Position numbers and translations under genes: made by a program
Shown here: piece after piece, positions 1 to 8,881 of the stretch
Layout of the letters: every line of letters starts with the position of its first letter
Position numbering within the stretch: the first letter of the stretch is position 1
The notes under the pieces: model-generated
Database searches by the model: none
What the model was told of the DNA's origin: nothing
The model's input: only the letters and a program-made list of their open reading frames with translations
Source: Algoriphagus ratkowskyi
Lineage (GTDB): Bacteria; Bacteroidota; Bacteroidia; Cytophagales; Cyclobacteriaceae
Length of the DNA stretch: 64,000 nt
NCBI RefSeq assembly: GCF_002150505.1
Contig: NZ_MSSV01000004.1
Coordinates: 248,001 to 312,000, forward strand
Reading direction: 5' to 3'

Positions 1-1083
1 GGCAAGAAAGAGGATATCAATATCTCTGGCGATCCTGCCGTTATTTTGATTTCCGGTCTTCAGGGTTCTGGTAAAACTACCTTTACAGGAAAGCTTGGAG
101 CTCACTTGAAGAAGCAAGGAAGACAGGTATTGTTGGTGGCTTGTGATATCTACCGACCAGCTGCGATAGATCAGCTGAAAGTATTGGGTCAGCAAATCGG
201 AGTAGAGGTTTACGCTGAACCTGAGAATAAGAATGCACTGGAGATTGCTACTAATGCGATCGCTTATGCAAAGAAGACAGGTAAGAAAACTGTCGTAGTG
301 GATACTGCAGGTCGTCTGGCTGTGGATGACGTGATGATGAAGGAAATTGAGGCCTTGAAAAAAGCCTTGAATCCATCTGAGACACTTTTTGTAGTCGATT
401 CCATGACTGGTCAGGATGCGGTGAATACTGCGAAGACCTTTGACGAGCGATTGAATTTCGACGGAGTCGTACTGACGAAACTAGATGGCGATACCCGAGG
501 TGGTGCAGCGATTTCTATTCGTCACGTAGTGAATAAGCCGATCAAGTTTATCTCTACAGGTGAGAAAATGGAAGATCTGGATGTGTTCCACCCAGATCGT
601 ATGGCTCAGAGAATCCTAGGCATGGGTGATGTGATTTCCTTGGTGGAAAGAGCACAGCAGTCCTTTGACGAAGATGAAGCCAAGCGAATCAACTCGAAGA
701 TCCGTACCAATAATTTCAACTTTGATGATTTCCTTTCTCAACTAGAGCAGGTGAAGAAAATGGGTAACATCAAGGACTTGTTAGGAATGATTCCTGGTAT
801 GGGCAAAGCCATGAAAGGAATGGATATCGACGATGATTCTTTCAAACCTATCGAAGCTATCATTAGATCTATGACTCCAGCCGAGCGTGAGCAACCAGAT
901 ATTATCGATGGAAATAGAAGAAAGAGACTTGCTGCGGGATCTGGTAGAACGATCGTGGAGGTGAATAATCTCATGAAGCAATTTTCAGATATGCGCAAGA
1001 TGATGAAGCAAATGAATAAAATGGGCGGTGCTAAAGCTGCTATGAGCAAGATGCTTCCACAGGGAAAAGGAGGAAGAAGATAG
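1..1083 (+). CDS. ffh: Signal recognition particle GTPase Ffh (5' end outside window)
   Basis: The reading frame is open from base 1, so the gene starts before the window; about 360 residues are visible of the usual 440 or so. Only the end of the N domain is missing. The G domain shows the P-loop GLQGSGKTT, the DTAGR motif and TKLDGDTRGG. A methionine-rich C-terminal M domain follows (KMGNIKDLLGMIPGMG and the MRKMMKQMNKMGG stretch), which binds 4.5S RNA and signal peptides. Ffh delivers nascent membrane proteins to FtsY and SecYEG at the inner membrane. The M domain ends in a normal basic tail (GKGGRR). A strong terminator follows directly, so this is the last gene of its transcript. Confidence 0.97.
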   Translation, partial: GKKEDINISGDPAVILISGLQGSGKTTFTGKLGAHLKKQGRQVLLVACDIYRPAAIDQLKVLGQQIGVEVYAEPENKNALEIATNAIAYAKKTGKKTVVVDTAGRLAVDDVMMKEIEALKKALNPSETLFVVDSMTGQDAVNTAKTFDERLNFDGVVLTKLDGDTRGGAAISIRHVVNKPIKFISTGEKMEDLDVFHPDRMAQRILGMGDVISLVERAQQSFDEDEAKRINSKIRTNNFNFDDFLSQLEQVKKMGNIKDLLGMIPGMGKAMKGMDIDDDSFKPIEAIIRSMTPAEREQPDIIDGNRRKRLAAGSGRTIVEVNNLMKQFSDMRKMMKQMNKMGGAKAAMSKMLPQGKGGRR

Positions 1084-1088
1084 AAATT

Positions 1089-1123
1089 GAAACCCGGTCG
1101 AGAGATCGGGTTTTTTGTTTTTT
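1089..1123 (+). terminator. Intrinsic terminator after ffh
   Basis: An inverted repeat, AACCCGGTC-gaga-GATCGGGTT, is followed by a run of T residues. It lies six bases after the ffh stop codon. Confidence 0.9.
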
Positions 1124-1130
1124 AACTTTT

Positions 1131-1195
1131 TTAACCGCAGTGGACACAGAGTTTTCGCAGAGAACGCAGTTGTCCTGCTTCTCCAGAAGCTAGAC
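1131..1195 (+). repeat. Dispersed GCAGAG-type repeat, copy 1
   Basis: The segment starts with TTAACCGCAG and continues with ACACAGAGTTTTCGCAGAG, AACGCAGT and TGTCCTGCTTC. Related segments occur at 6739, 9529 (minus strand), 29083, 36128 and 62194. This copy lies just past the ffh terminator and has the same orientation as ffh. Its final part, TCCTGCTTCTCCAGAAGCT, matches the reverse complement of bases near 62262-62283. It seems non-coding; short frames through it are not credible genes. Confidence 0.6.
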
Positions 1196-1331
1196 TTAAT
1201 TAGTTGTTTTCAACTAATTCTTAAAATATTGGACCAAAATAGTAGCGTTTGGAAGATCGTTGACGTAAAGTTTAAGATTTTGATTTTATTCTTTTCAGCA
1301 AAAACTTTAATTTCACAAAACCAATTTTCAG

Positions 1332-1811
1332 ATGAAAACAAAACTGTTTCCGTTGTTCGCCTTGTTCTTCATCTTGTTTAGCTGTAAAGATGACGATGAA
1401 ATTTCTCCTAATGCAAAAATAGAAGGGAAGTATAGGTATAGTTCTGAGGGGAATATGTCATGGATAGATAAAACTTTCAATTTTGTGGACGTGATGGAGT
1501 TTAAGTCTGATGGTACTGTGACTGGAGAGAGCTACACCACTGACTTAGGATCGGATAAAATTTTAGGTTATAGAGGTTATTTTTCAGGTACTTATTCTAT
1601 CGTTAATGGAAAAGTCACTATCACTTATCAAGAATCATATCACATGAATATTGAAGATGTTAATTACCTACCGAAAGCGGATCTAACACTTTCATCAGTA
1701 GATGACTATTATTCTGATTTTAGTATTGCGGAGGATTATTCTGCACTTTCATTTATTTGCCCATCAAATGCATTTTGCACTACTTTACCTATTTTCAATA
1801 AAATTAATTGA
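1332..1811 (+). CDS. Small exported lipoprotein, unknown function
   Basis: The predicted protein has 159 residues. It starts with a short signal peptide ending in the lipobox LFSC (Cys18), followed by KDDDE, an acidic stretch typical of Bacteroidota surface-lipoprotein export signals. The rest is rich in beta-forming residues: GKYRYSSEGN, VMEFKSDGTVTG and GTYSIVNGKVTITYQ resemble the strand pattern of lipocalin-like or DUF5004-type lipoproteins. That resemblance is a guess from pattern and not an identification. The gene stands alone between the ffh terminator and a shared bidirectional terminator, and faces the convergent LytTR regulator. Base composition resembles its neighbours. Confidence 0.75.
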   Translation: MKTKLFPLFALFFILFSCKDDDEISPNAKIEGKYRYSSEGNMSWIDKTFNFVDVMEFKSDGTVTGESYTTDLGSDKILGYRGYFSGTYSIVNGKVTITYQESYHMNIEDVNYLPKADLTLSSVDDYYSDFSIAEDYSALSFICPSNAFCTTLPIFNKIN

Positions 1812-1828
1812 AATGATAACTTTATTGA

Positions 1829-1864
1829 AAAAGCCTGTTTTCATATTCGAAAACAGGCTTTTTT
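1829..1864. terminator. Bidirectional terminator between the lipoprotein and LytTR genes
   Basis: A perfect inverted repeat, AAAAAGCCTGTTTTC-atattc-GAAAACAGGCTTTTT, has A and T runs on both sides. It can end transcripts from both the plus-strand lipoprotein gene and the minus-strand regulator gene. Confidence 0.9.
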
Positions 1865-1882
1865 ATGGCTTCAAGAATCCAA

Positions 1883-2626
1883 TCAATTCATCCACCGGCT
1901 CATAAACTCTAAGAAAGCTTCCTTGTAGTTGTCACTAACACTGATGTGGTTTTTCCCGATTTGTATGACGTTTTTAGAAACAGAATCTATGTGATCCAAG
2001 GCCACGATATACGAACGATGAACTCTCATAAACTTATCTGAAGGAAGTAATTCTTCCATGCTTTTCAAGCTAGTCAAAGATAGAAGCGGATTTGGCCTGG
2101 AAAGTAAATGTACTTTTACATAATCTTTGTATGCTTCCACATAAGCAATGTCCTTCAGATTTACCTTGACGAGTTGATATTCTACCTTGAGGAAAATATA
2201 TTCAGGTGTACCGCTTTCGATCTTAACGACTTCCGTTTTGTTTAGTGCTTGTCTTTCGAAGTAGGAAAAAGCCTTAGTAGCCGCCTTTAAAAAATCTTCG
2301 TAACTATACGGTTTAAGAAGATAATCTAAGGCTTCCACTTTGTACCCTTCGATGGCAAATTGATGATAGGCTGTCGCAAAAATAATTCGAGTTTTATCTG
2401 AATTTTTTTTTCCTTCTAACACCCGCGCTAGTTCCATGCCTGATAGATCTGGCATCTGTATATCCATAAAAGCGAGTTGAACCTCGTTTTGGTTGATAAA
2501 ACCCAGCGCTTCAATAGCATTGGAGAACTTACCAATCAAGTTCAAAAATGAGGTTTGCTCGATGAACTTGCCCAATAACTCCAGGGCTAGAGGTTCGTCG
2601 TCAATGGCTACGCAGTTAAGTTTCAT
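1883..2626 (-). CDS. LytTR-family response regulator
   Basis: This 247-residue protein has an N-terminal receiver domain with the acidic pocket Asp9-Asp10, phospho-acceptor Asp55 (MDIQMPDLSG), Thr85 and Lys105. A C-terminal LytTR DNA-binding domain covers roughly residues 140-245 (EAYKDYVKVHL and the conserved FMRVHRSYIV). Proteins of this type bind direct repeats in promoters after phosphorylation. It lies 108 bases downstream of a LytS-type kinase on the same strand, which is its obvious partner. A TonB-dependent receptor is transcribed divergently from that kinase and may be a target; this is inferred from position only. Confidence 0.95.
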   Translation of the reverse strand: MKLNCVAIDDEPLALELLGKFIEQTSFLNLIGKFSNAIEALGFINQNEVQLAFMDIQMPDLSGMELARVLEGKKNSDKTRIIFATAYHQFAIEGYKVEALDYLLKPYSYEDFLKAATKAFSYFERQALNKTEVVKIESGTPEYIFLKVEYQLVKVNLKDIAYVEAYKDYVKVHLLSRPNPLLSLTSLKSMEELLPSDKFMRVHRSYIVALDHIDSVSKNVIQIGKNHISVSDNYKEAFLEFMSRWMN

Positions 2627-2659
2627 CTGTTTATTATTTTTCGATTGTCAGATAGCCTG

Positions 2660-2678
2660 TCCCGATTTTTCTTCGGGA
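2660..2678 (-). other. Intercistronic hairpin between kinase and regulator
   Basis: On the minus strand TCCCGA-agaaaaa-TCGGGA forms a perfect six-pair stem in the 108-base gap between the two genes. A second weak inverted repeat (TGGGA...TCCCA, 2689-2706) lies just before it. Neither is followed by a T run, so they are more likely mRNA-stability or processing hairpins than terminators. Confidence 0.35.
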
Positions 2679-2734
2679 GAATCTTGCTTGGGAAATTGCA
2701 ATCCCAGTTTGTGACCTAGTTGTCATGCTCGATT

Positions 2735-3808
2735 TCATTCTAAATTGATCGTAAGATTTACCCAATACTCCTGTTTGTCTTCATCTTTTCCAAATTTCAA
2801 TCGGTACTTGTCTGGATAGAGCAGGCTCAATCTTCTTTGCGTATTCACGAGTCCGATACCATTTTCATTGGCTTCAGGACTATCTGAGTACGCTGGGAAA
2901 ATATGGTTTTTTGTTTCAAAAAACACGGTACTTCCCATTACTTCCAATTTGATCATTATCTCACTTGGGTGCTGACTACTTACGCCATGTTTGAATGAAT
3001 TCTCTAAAAAAGGAAGTAAAAGCATGGGAGCAATAACCAGATCATCTTTTGGCTCTTCCACAGAAATATTGAGTGTCACTTTTTCAGTTAATCTCATTTT
3101 CATCAATTCTATATAATCATTAATGAAGCCTACCTCACGGCTAAGCAGCGTTTCATTTTTTTGATTCTCATAGAGGACATAACGCATCATTCGGGACAGT
3201 TTCAAAAGTGCTTCCTGAGCCTTTTTAACATCCAAATTTGTCAGTGCATAGATGTTGTTAAGGGTGTTAAAAAAGAAATGGGGATTGATCTGAGCCTTTA
3301 AATATGAGAGTTCTGTGTTTATTCTCTGCTCATCAAGTTCTCTACGCAATAGCTCGTCCTTCTGCCACTTCTGAACTGAAGCTACCGATGTACTTATACC
3401 AATAGTCAACAGGTAGATCATAATATTAAATACATCTCCAGAAATTCTTCTCCCTTTATTTACATATGGTTTATCTGGATTGAATGCTTTATGCATTAGC
3501 TCAGGCAAATTCAGGAAGTTTTCAGCGTATATGAGTAAGCCTACGAATAGCACTCCCCCCAGAATAATTGTGAGCAGATATATAGCATGCTTTCCCTTTA
3601 ACAGCACATTCGGCACAAACCAAAGCATATTCACATAGAATAGGCTAATCAGAAATATTGCCATTAGTACCTGTCTAAACCAAAATTCTAATGGGATATC
3701 TACTCGCCAAGAAAGCGGTGAAAGGAGAAGGAGCACGGTACTAAGCATAGCCCAACCTAGTATATGCACTAGAATAGAAACTCTACTTTTGGGATTGAGG
3801 TTGATCAT
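2735..3808 (-). CDS. LytS/YehU-type sensor histidine kinase
   Basis: The 357-residue membrane protein has four hydrophobic segments near residues 11-30, 45-68, 76-95 and 127-145. A short coiled linker then leads to the His_kinase domain with QINPHFFFNTLNN (phospho-acceptor His177). The C-terminal ATPase domain contains LLPFLENSFKHG (N box) and NGIGLVNTQRRL (G box). No extracellular sensor domain is visible; the loops are short, so the signal is probably sensed within or near the membrane. It is the first gene of a two-gene unit with the LytTR regulator at 1883-2626. Confidence 0.94.
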   Translation of the reverse strand: MINLNPKSRVSILVHILGWAMLSTVLLLLSPLSWRVDIPLEFWFRQVLMAIFLISLFYVNMLWFVPNVLLKGKHAIYLLTIILGGVLFVGLLIYAENFLNLPELMHKAFNPDKPYVNKGRRISGDVFNIMIYLLTIGISTSVASVQKWQKDELLRRELDEQRINTELSYLKAQINPHFFFNTLNNIYALTNLDVKKAQEALLKLSRMMRYVLYENQKNETLLSREVGFINDYIELMKMRLTEKVTLNISVEEPKDDLVIAPMLLLPFLENSFKHGVSSQHPSEIMIKLEVMGSTVFFETKNHIFPAYSDSPEANENGIGLVNTQRRLSLLYPDKYRLKFGKDEDKQEYWVNLTINLE

Positions 3809-4144
3809 AAATATGATTTTCAGTAACCAAACTAAAGCAATCCACTTCTCTATATAAAATGTAATCTACGAATTGGGTAATTCTGACTACCAATAGCCTA
3901 TATAAACGGATAAATCGATTCACAGATAAATTACCTTGTTTGGTCTGGCCAAATGAGGGGTCTGTCGATAAAATTACCCCAACCGTCTATTTACTGAAAA
4001 ACTGCGAAACAAACCCCGTTGTTTTGGGGTATCAAATAGCACGAGGCCCTTAATCGAGATTATCTGGTGATCAATTACAGGACTTCCCAAAGATTAAAAG
4101 TAACCCATGTATCATCAGCCCAACAGAGTAACTATCTACTACAA
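3809..4144. promoter_or_regulatory. Divergent control region between kinase and TonB receptor genes
   Basis: This 336-base AT-rich gap separates two divergent genes and must hold both promoters. It contains an inverted repeat, ACCCC...GGGGT (4013-4030), and another ACCCC copy near 3976. I could not assign a -7 element or a LytTR direct repeat with confidence. A frame open from 4067 adds 26 residues to the receptor but lacks signal-peptide character, so I treat it as untranslated. Confidence 0.45.
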
Positions 4145-6658
4145 ATGAAAAAATTATTTAACATTATCGCAGTTTTTCTTCTAATCAGCTCCAGCGCCGT
4201 AGTGGCCCAGCAGACTTCAGGGAAAGAAGCTACTCCTTCTAGAATTGTTGGTGTGGCCATGGATTCAAAAACAGGAGATCCTGTAGCTTATGCTACTGCC
4301 GCACTATATGTAGCGGGTAGTGAGACAAATATTGCTGGTGCTGTTGCAGATGGCGATGGTAAATTTTTTATAACTGGTATGGACCTAGGAACCTATGATT
4401 TGAAAGTTAGCTTTCTTGGTTTTGAAACCAAAACTGTCAACAGTATCCAAGTTGTCTCAAAGACTGGAGAGGTAAATATCGGAGAGATCCAAATGACTGA
4501 CGAAGGACTGGCGCTTGAAGAGGTGACGGTACAAGGTCAGCGAGATTTGATTGAGGAGCGTGTGGATCGCACAATATATAAAGCGGAAAATGACAAAACC
4601 ACAGCAGGAGGTGACGGTACAGACGTGCTTAGAAGAGTGCCTATGCTTTCTGTAGATTTGGACGGTAACGTTTCCATGAGAGGATCTAGCAATATAACAG
4701 TATTGATTGATGGAAGACCTTCAGCTATCGCTGCAAGTAGTATCACGGATGCATTGAAGCAGATTCCTGCTGACGAAATCAAGGAGGTAGAAGTAATCAC
4801 TTCTCCATCGGCCAAATACGATGCTGAAGGAACTTCAGGAGTAATCAACATCATTACCAAAAAGAATAATTTACAGGGAATGTCCGCAAATATTCGTACA
4901 GGAGTTGGTTTAAGAGGCTCTGATTTGGGTTTAAACGCCAGTGCGAGAAAAGGTAAGTTTGGTTTTACTCTTGGTGGACATGGAAGAGCGGGCTATAATA
5001 CTCTTGGTAGCTTTGAAAATACACAAATGACTTTGAATGAAGATGGTACTACCTCTACAGTAATTCAGTCTGCTGACACTAAAAGTAACATGCTTTTCGG
5101 TAGATATAACTTTGGAGTGGATTATGAGATCGACAAATACAACTTTTTGACTGGTGCAGTTAATTTCGGAATAAGAAATAGAAGCAGTGACCAGGATAAC
5201 TTCATTACTCAGAATTTTATCGATGGTAGTCTAATCAGAAATGCACTTAGAGAAACAGACACGAAAGACAATTCAAATTCTGTGGACATCAGTCTGAATT
5301 ACACCAAAACCTTTGAGAAAAAAGGGAAAGATATATCCTTGTTGACTTTGTATAGTAGAAACAACGGTGAAAATTCATTTGTGAATACGCTCTTTGAAGA
5401 GGATTTATCCACTATTAATTCAAGATTGAAGAATGATAATCCAAGCAAAAATGAAGAGTTTACTGTTCAGCTTGATTTTGTAGAACCACTAGGAAAAGAT
5501 GGGAAATCGATTTTAGAATACGGTGCTAAAAATATCTTAAGAAAGGCATATTCAGATTTCGCTTACTTCGCAGCAGATGGGGCAGATGGAGCGTATGTTG
5601 AAAGTGAAAACCCAAATTTATCCAATGCCTTTAGTTATGACCAAAATGTAACTGCGGGTTACGTTTCGTACACTGCAACTTTGTTAAAAAACTATACGAT
5701 CAAGCCAGGGATTCGATACGAGTACACAACGATCGCAGCGGATTTCAAAACAGAATCTTCTGTAGCTGATATTCCTTCTTATGGTACGTTTGTCCCAAGT
5801 TTGAACTTGAGCAGAAAGCTTTCTAATGGCAACTTGATCAAAGCTTCTTACAACAGAAGGATTTCTCGTCCATCACTTAGATATTTAAATCCAAATATTA
5901 ACGCATCTAATCCTCTTCAGATATCTCAAGGTAATCCAGAGTTGGATCCAGAATTTACAGACAATTATGAGTTAGGTTACAGCACTTTCTTTAAAAGCAC
6001 GATGGTGAGTTTCAGTGGATTCTTCAGAAACACTACTGGATCTATTCAATCTGTGAGAACTGTGGAGGAGGATGGTGTGATCTACACTGGATATGACAAT
6101 ATAGGGAATGAGAGAGCCTATGGCACTAACGTTTTCACTAATATCAGCATAGGAAATAAATTTTCATTGAACGGAAGTGTAGATGCTTATTACGCATTCC
6201 TTGATAATGGACTTACAAACCCTCTTTATGCTGCTTCTAATGAAGGCTTTGTGATCAGTGGTCGACTATTCGGTAACTACACGCTACCTAAAGATTGGCA
6301 GGTACAAGCATTCACTTTTGCTAGAGGACGTCAAGTTCAATTGCAAGGTTCTTCTGGAGGATTTGCTGCATATGGATTAGGACTTAACAAGCAATTTGAC
6401 GAGAAAAGAGGTAGCATTGGCTTCGGAGCAGATAACTTCCTTACTAAAGAATTTAAAATCAAAAACGAAATCATTACACCAACAATTGTTCAGAATAGCA
6501 CCAATATCATGCGTAACATGAACTTCAAGATCAACTTTAGCTATAGAATCGGTAAGCTAAGCGTAGATCAGAAGACTAGAAAAAAGAAATCTGTTACTAA
6601 TGATGACTTGAAGAGTGGAAGCGAAGGTGGAGCAAGTGAGATGACTCAGAACAAGTAA
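4145..6658 (+). CDS. TonB-dependent outer-membrane receptor, OMP_b-brl_3 type
   Basis: I chose the ATG at 4145 because it begins a clear signal peptide (MKKLFNIIAVFLL, cleavage after VVAQ), giving 837 residues. A carboxypeptidase-regulatory-like domain (about 30-120, DSKTGDPVAYATAALYV) precedes a plug domain (RRVPMLSVDLDGNVSMRGSS, EVITSPSAKYDAEGTSGVINI). A long C-terminal beta-barrel follows, with the NRRISRPSLRYLNP motif typical of this subfamily. The family imports ligands across the outer membrane using TonB energy; the substrate is not evident. Unlike SusC it has no SusD partner. It is divergent from a LytS/LytTR pair, which may control it. The C-terminus carries an unusual polar tail (DQKTRKKKS... 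and ...EGGASEMTQNK) beyond the last strand. Confidence 0.92.
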   Translation: MKKLFNIIAVFLLISSSAVVAQQTSGKEATPSRIVGVAMDSKTGDPVAYATAALYVAGSETNIAGAVADGDGKFFITGMDLGTYDLKVSFLGFETKTVNSIQVVSKTGEVNIGEIQMTDEGLALEEVTVQGQRDLIEERVDRTIYKAENDKTTAGGDGTDVLRRVPMLSVDLDGNVSMRGSSNITVLIDGRPSAIAASSITDALKQIPADEIKEVEVITSPSAKYDAEGTSGVINIITKKNNLQGMSANIRTGVGLRGSDLGLNASARKGKFGFTLGGHGRAGYNTLGSFENTQMTLNEDGTTSTVIQSADTKSNMLFGRYNFGVDYEIDKYNFLTGAVNFGIRNRSSDQDNFITQNFIDGSLIRNALRETDTKDNSNSVDISLNYTKTFEKKGKDISLLTLYSRNNGENSFVNTLFEEDLSTINSRLKNDNPSKNEEFTVQLDFVEPLGKDGKSILEYGAKNILRKAYSDFAYFAADGADGAYVESENPNLSNAFSYDQNVTAGYVSYTATLLKNYTIKPGIRYEYTTIAADFKTESSVADIPSYGTFVPSLNLSRKLSNGNLIKASYNRRISRPSLRYLNPNINASNPLQISQGNPELDPEFTDNYELGYSTFFKSTMVSFSGFFRNTTGSIQSVRTVEEDGVIYTGYDNIGNERAYGTNVFTNISIGNKFSLNGSVDAYYAFLDNGLTNPLYAASNEGFVISGRLFGNYTLPKDWQVQAFTFARGRQVQLQGSSGGFAAYGLGLNKQFDEKRGSIGFGADNFLTKEFKIKNEIITPTIVQNSTNIMRNMNFKINFSYRIGKLSVDQKTRKKKSVTNDDLKSGSEGGASEMTQNK

Positions 6659-6695
6659 TTATAGAAAAAAATAAAGTAGATTGGGTTACAAGAGA

Positions 6696-6728
6696 AAATC
6701 CCACCTTCGTATGAGGGTGGGTTTTTTT
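6696..6728 (+). terminator. Intrinsic terminator after TonB receptor
   Basis: The stem AATCCCACCTTC-gtat-GAGGGTGGGTT is followed by eight T residues, 38 bases past the stop codon. Confidence 0.88.
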
Positions 6729-6738
6729 TGCATGATGA

Positions 6739-6790
6739 TTTTAACCACAAAGAGCGAGGACGTTGAGCAAAGTACGGAAGTGCTTCAATT
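6739..6790 (+). repeat. Dispersed GCAGAG-type repeat, copy 2 (diverged)
   Basis: The segment starts TTTTAACCACAAAGAGCGAGGACGTTG and is a decayed relative of the segments at 1131 and 62194. It lies ten bases past the receptor's terminator and in the same orientation. The rest of this gap, to about 6994, holds no gene: short frames there have no codon structure, and the stretch GAAGTCGAAGCC near 6850 partly recurs near 44818. Confidence 0.4.
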
Positions 6791-6994
6791 TAATTTTTTT
6801 AATGTCTGTTATTACTAATGTTGATTTTTTATTTTGTTAGACTTTGAGAAGTCGAAGCCACGCTACGCCTCTCGTGTCCAATGATAAACAGATGCTTAGG
6901 TGTTTGAAGTCTTCAGACTTGGAGATAATCAATGAAGTCTCCTAATGGTTTTCGATCCTCCATTTGTGTAGAAGAACGACTACAATTGAAAAAG

Positions 6995-7033
6995 AAAAAG
7001 CCCGACTTCAAATCAATGAAATCGGGCTTTTCT
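6995..7033 (-). terminator. Intrinsic terminator after pyruvate dehydrogenase beta gene
   Basis: On the minus strand AAAAGCCCGATTTC-attgattt-GAAGTCGGGCTTTTTC forms a long stem and ends in a T run. It begins 15 bases after the stop codon. Confidence 0.9.
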
Positions 7034-7048
7034 ATAAATGAGAAAGGA

Positions 7049-8026
7049 CTACTTGTAGCAGACTTTCTTAATTGCTTCAATAGTTCGCTTCACATTTGGC
7101 AGAGTTGCTTCAATGTAAGCAGGAGAGTAACTAAGTGGGATATCCATGGAGTTTACACGGATCACAGGTGAGTCTAGGTAGTCAAAGGCATAACGTTGGA
7201 AGTGGTATGTCAATTCAGACGAAATACCTGCGATTGGGTTAGCTTCTTCCACGATTACTACGCGATTGGTTTTCTTTAAAGACTCCATGCAAGTAGCATA
7301 ATCTATAGGTCTCACTGTACGAAGGTCAATAACTTCAGCTTCGATGCCTTCTTTGGCCATTTCTTCGGCTGCTTCTAAGGCTACTTTCATCATTTTCCCA
7401 AAGGATATTACTGTTACGTCTTTCCCTTTTCTCTTCACGTCAGCTACGCCGATTGGAAGCAGATATTCACCTTCAGGGACTTCGCCTTTATCGGAATACA
7501 TTACTTCAGATTCCATGAAGATCACTGGGTCTGGATCACGAATTGCAGCTTTCATCAAGCCTTTAGCATCGTAAGGATTGGAAGGTACGATTACTTTTAG
7601 ACCTGGCGTATTTGCAAACCAGTTCTCAAAGTTGGAAGAGTGAGTTGCACCCAACTGTCCAGCATTTCCCGTAGGGCCTCTGAAAACAACTGGAACGCTG
7701 TAAGCTCCACCAGACATCGCTAGCATTTTGGCAGCAGAGTTAATTATCTGATCTATTGCTACTAGAGAGAAGTTGAAAGTCATGAATTCAACGATTGGTT
7801 TCAAGCCATTCATTGCTGCACCTACTGCCAAACCGGAAAATCCAAGTTCGGCGATCGGAGTGTCATAGACACGTTCAGGGCCGAATTCTTCCAGCATTCC
7901 TTGTGATACTTTGTATGCTCCGTTATATTCAGCAACTTCTTCGCCCATCAGAAAAACGTCTTTATCACGTCTCATTTCTTCAGACATCGCCTCTCTTAAG
8001 GCCTCTCGAAACTGTATTTCTCTCAT
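7049..8026 (-). CDS. pdhB: Pyruvate dehydrogenase E1 component, beta subunit
   Basis: The 325 residues match the usual length of a separate E1-beta. The pyrimidine-binding domain starts MREIQFREALREAMSEEM and contains the thiamine-diphosphate region MGEEVAEYNGAYKVSQG. Further landmarks are FRGPTGNAGQLGATHS and PYDAKGLMKAAIRDPDPV. The C-terminal transketolase domain has VIVEEANPIAGISSELTYHF. Together with E1-alpha and the E2/E3 subunits it oxidatively decarboxylates pyruvate to acetyl-CoA in the cytoplasm. The alpha gene is not adjacent, so the gene appears monocistronic with its own terminator. A branched-chain 2-oxoacid E1-beta is the main alternative. Confidence 0.93.
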   Translation of the reverse strand: MREIQFREALREAMSEEMRRDKDVFLMGEEVAEYNGAYKVSQGMLEEFGPERVYDTPIAELGFSGLAVGAAMNGLKPIVEFMTFNFSLVAIDQIINSAAKMLAMSGGAYSVPVVFRGPTGNAGQLGATHSSNFENWFANTPGLKVIVPSNPYDAKGLMKAAIRDPDPVIFMESEVMYSDKGEVPEGEYLLPIGVADVKRKGKDVTVISFGKMMKVALEAAEEMAKEGIEAEVIDLRTVRPIDYATCMESLKKTNRVVIVEEANPIAGISSELTYHFQRYAFDYLDSPVIRVNSMDIPLSYSPAYIEATLPNVKRTIEAIKKVCYK

Positions 8027-8413
8027 TAGTTTATGACAAAATTTAGGATCGTAAAAATAGAAAGGAATTGCCCAAAACCAAAAATTAAGACTGCTTTATG
8101 CCTAATTGATTAGCTTAAATACACGGTTTTTGAATTAACTAAGCCTAAAATCCTTTTTTCTCCCAATTGTATTTTGAAACAAGCTTTTCTCATCTCGTCC
8201 CAAGGGAGTTGGAAAGGAGGGCTGACTGCGGATTCAAGGCTACTCATTTGCACTTGATTTAACAGGTGTATTCCATGCATTCTCTCATACATGTTTCTTT
8301 TTTAGCCTAGTCAAGCCCATATTTCAATTCCGGTCTATTTCTCTAGTTCTACTTAGAGTACTTATCTAAATGATTAATACTCCACTTGGGCAAATTGTTA
8401 TGACTAACGATAG
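8027..8413. other. Intergenic stretch with no credible gene
   Basis: This 387-base region is AT-rich. A 60-codon minus-strand frame at 8110-8292 has no recognisable features, and I consider it chance. The promoter of the E1-beta gene should lie close to 8030-8100 but I cannot point to its elements. Confidence 0.5.
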
Positions 8414-8812
8414 TTATTTTTCTATCGGCTTGTCAGCTTCTTTCCAAGCGTCAATGCCGCCTTCGAGTGCATAGACATGTGTAAAGCCAGCTTTTTTCAT
8501 AAGTTTAGCTGCTTGATCAGATCTTGTGCCTGCTTTGCAATAAACTAGGTACGTTCTTTTTTTGTCAAGCTTTGCAATCTCCGTTTTAAAATTCTCATTT
8601 TGAAAATCCATGTTAATGGCTCCGATCAGATGACCTTCTGACACTTCTCCGGGAGAACGGACGTCAAGTACTCTCACTGCCCCTTTGTTTTTCATCAAAC
8701 CTTCAAATTCTGCTACGCTAATGTTTTTGACTGGAGAGGTTTGTGCATAATTAAAATCGATTTTGACCATGATGAGAGTCAGTACAAGAATTAAAATATT
8801 TAGAATTTTCAT
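8414..8812 (-). CDS. Exported rhodanese-like sulfurtransferase
   Basis: The protein has 132 residues: a signal peptide (MKILNILILVLTLIMVKIDFNYAQ) followed by a single rhodanese domain. Domain landmarks are VRVLDVRSPGEVSEGHLIGAI and the active-site loop YCKAGTRSDQAA, with the catalytic Cys first in that loop. Single-domain rhodaneses carry sulfur as a persulfide; the exported location suggests a role in periplasmic sulfur or redox handling. No partner gene is adjacent. A divergent phosphoesterase begins 70 bases away and probably has a separate promoter. Confidence 0.92.
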   Translation of the reverse strand: MKILNILILVLTLIMVKIDFNYAQTSPVKNISVAEFEGLMKNKGAVRVLDVRSPGEVSEGHLIGAINMDFQNENFKTEIAKLDKKRTYLVYCKAGTRSDQAAKLMKKAGFTHVYALEGGIDAWKEADKPIEK

Positions 8813-8881
8813 GAACTATGAGTTTGATGTGAAAGTTTGCTATTCCATATTGAAATGAAAATTAAACAAGATTAAATTCAA

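Noticed and set aside
1115-1381. 88-codon frame after ffh
   Set aside because: Its first part runs through the dispersed repeat and its end overlaps the lipoprotein gene; no codon structure or start signal supports it.
4067-4144. Upstream extension of the TonB receptor
   Set aside because: The added 26 residues are polar and precede a complete signal peptide, which must be N-terminal.
8110-8292. 60-codon minus-strand frame between pdhB and rhodanese genes
   Set aside because: No family features and no promoter or terminator fits it; likely chance.
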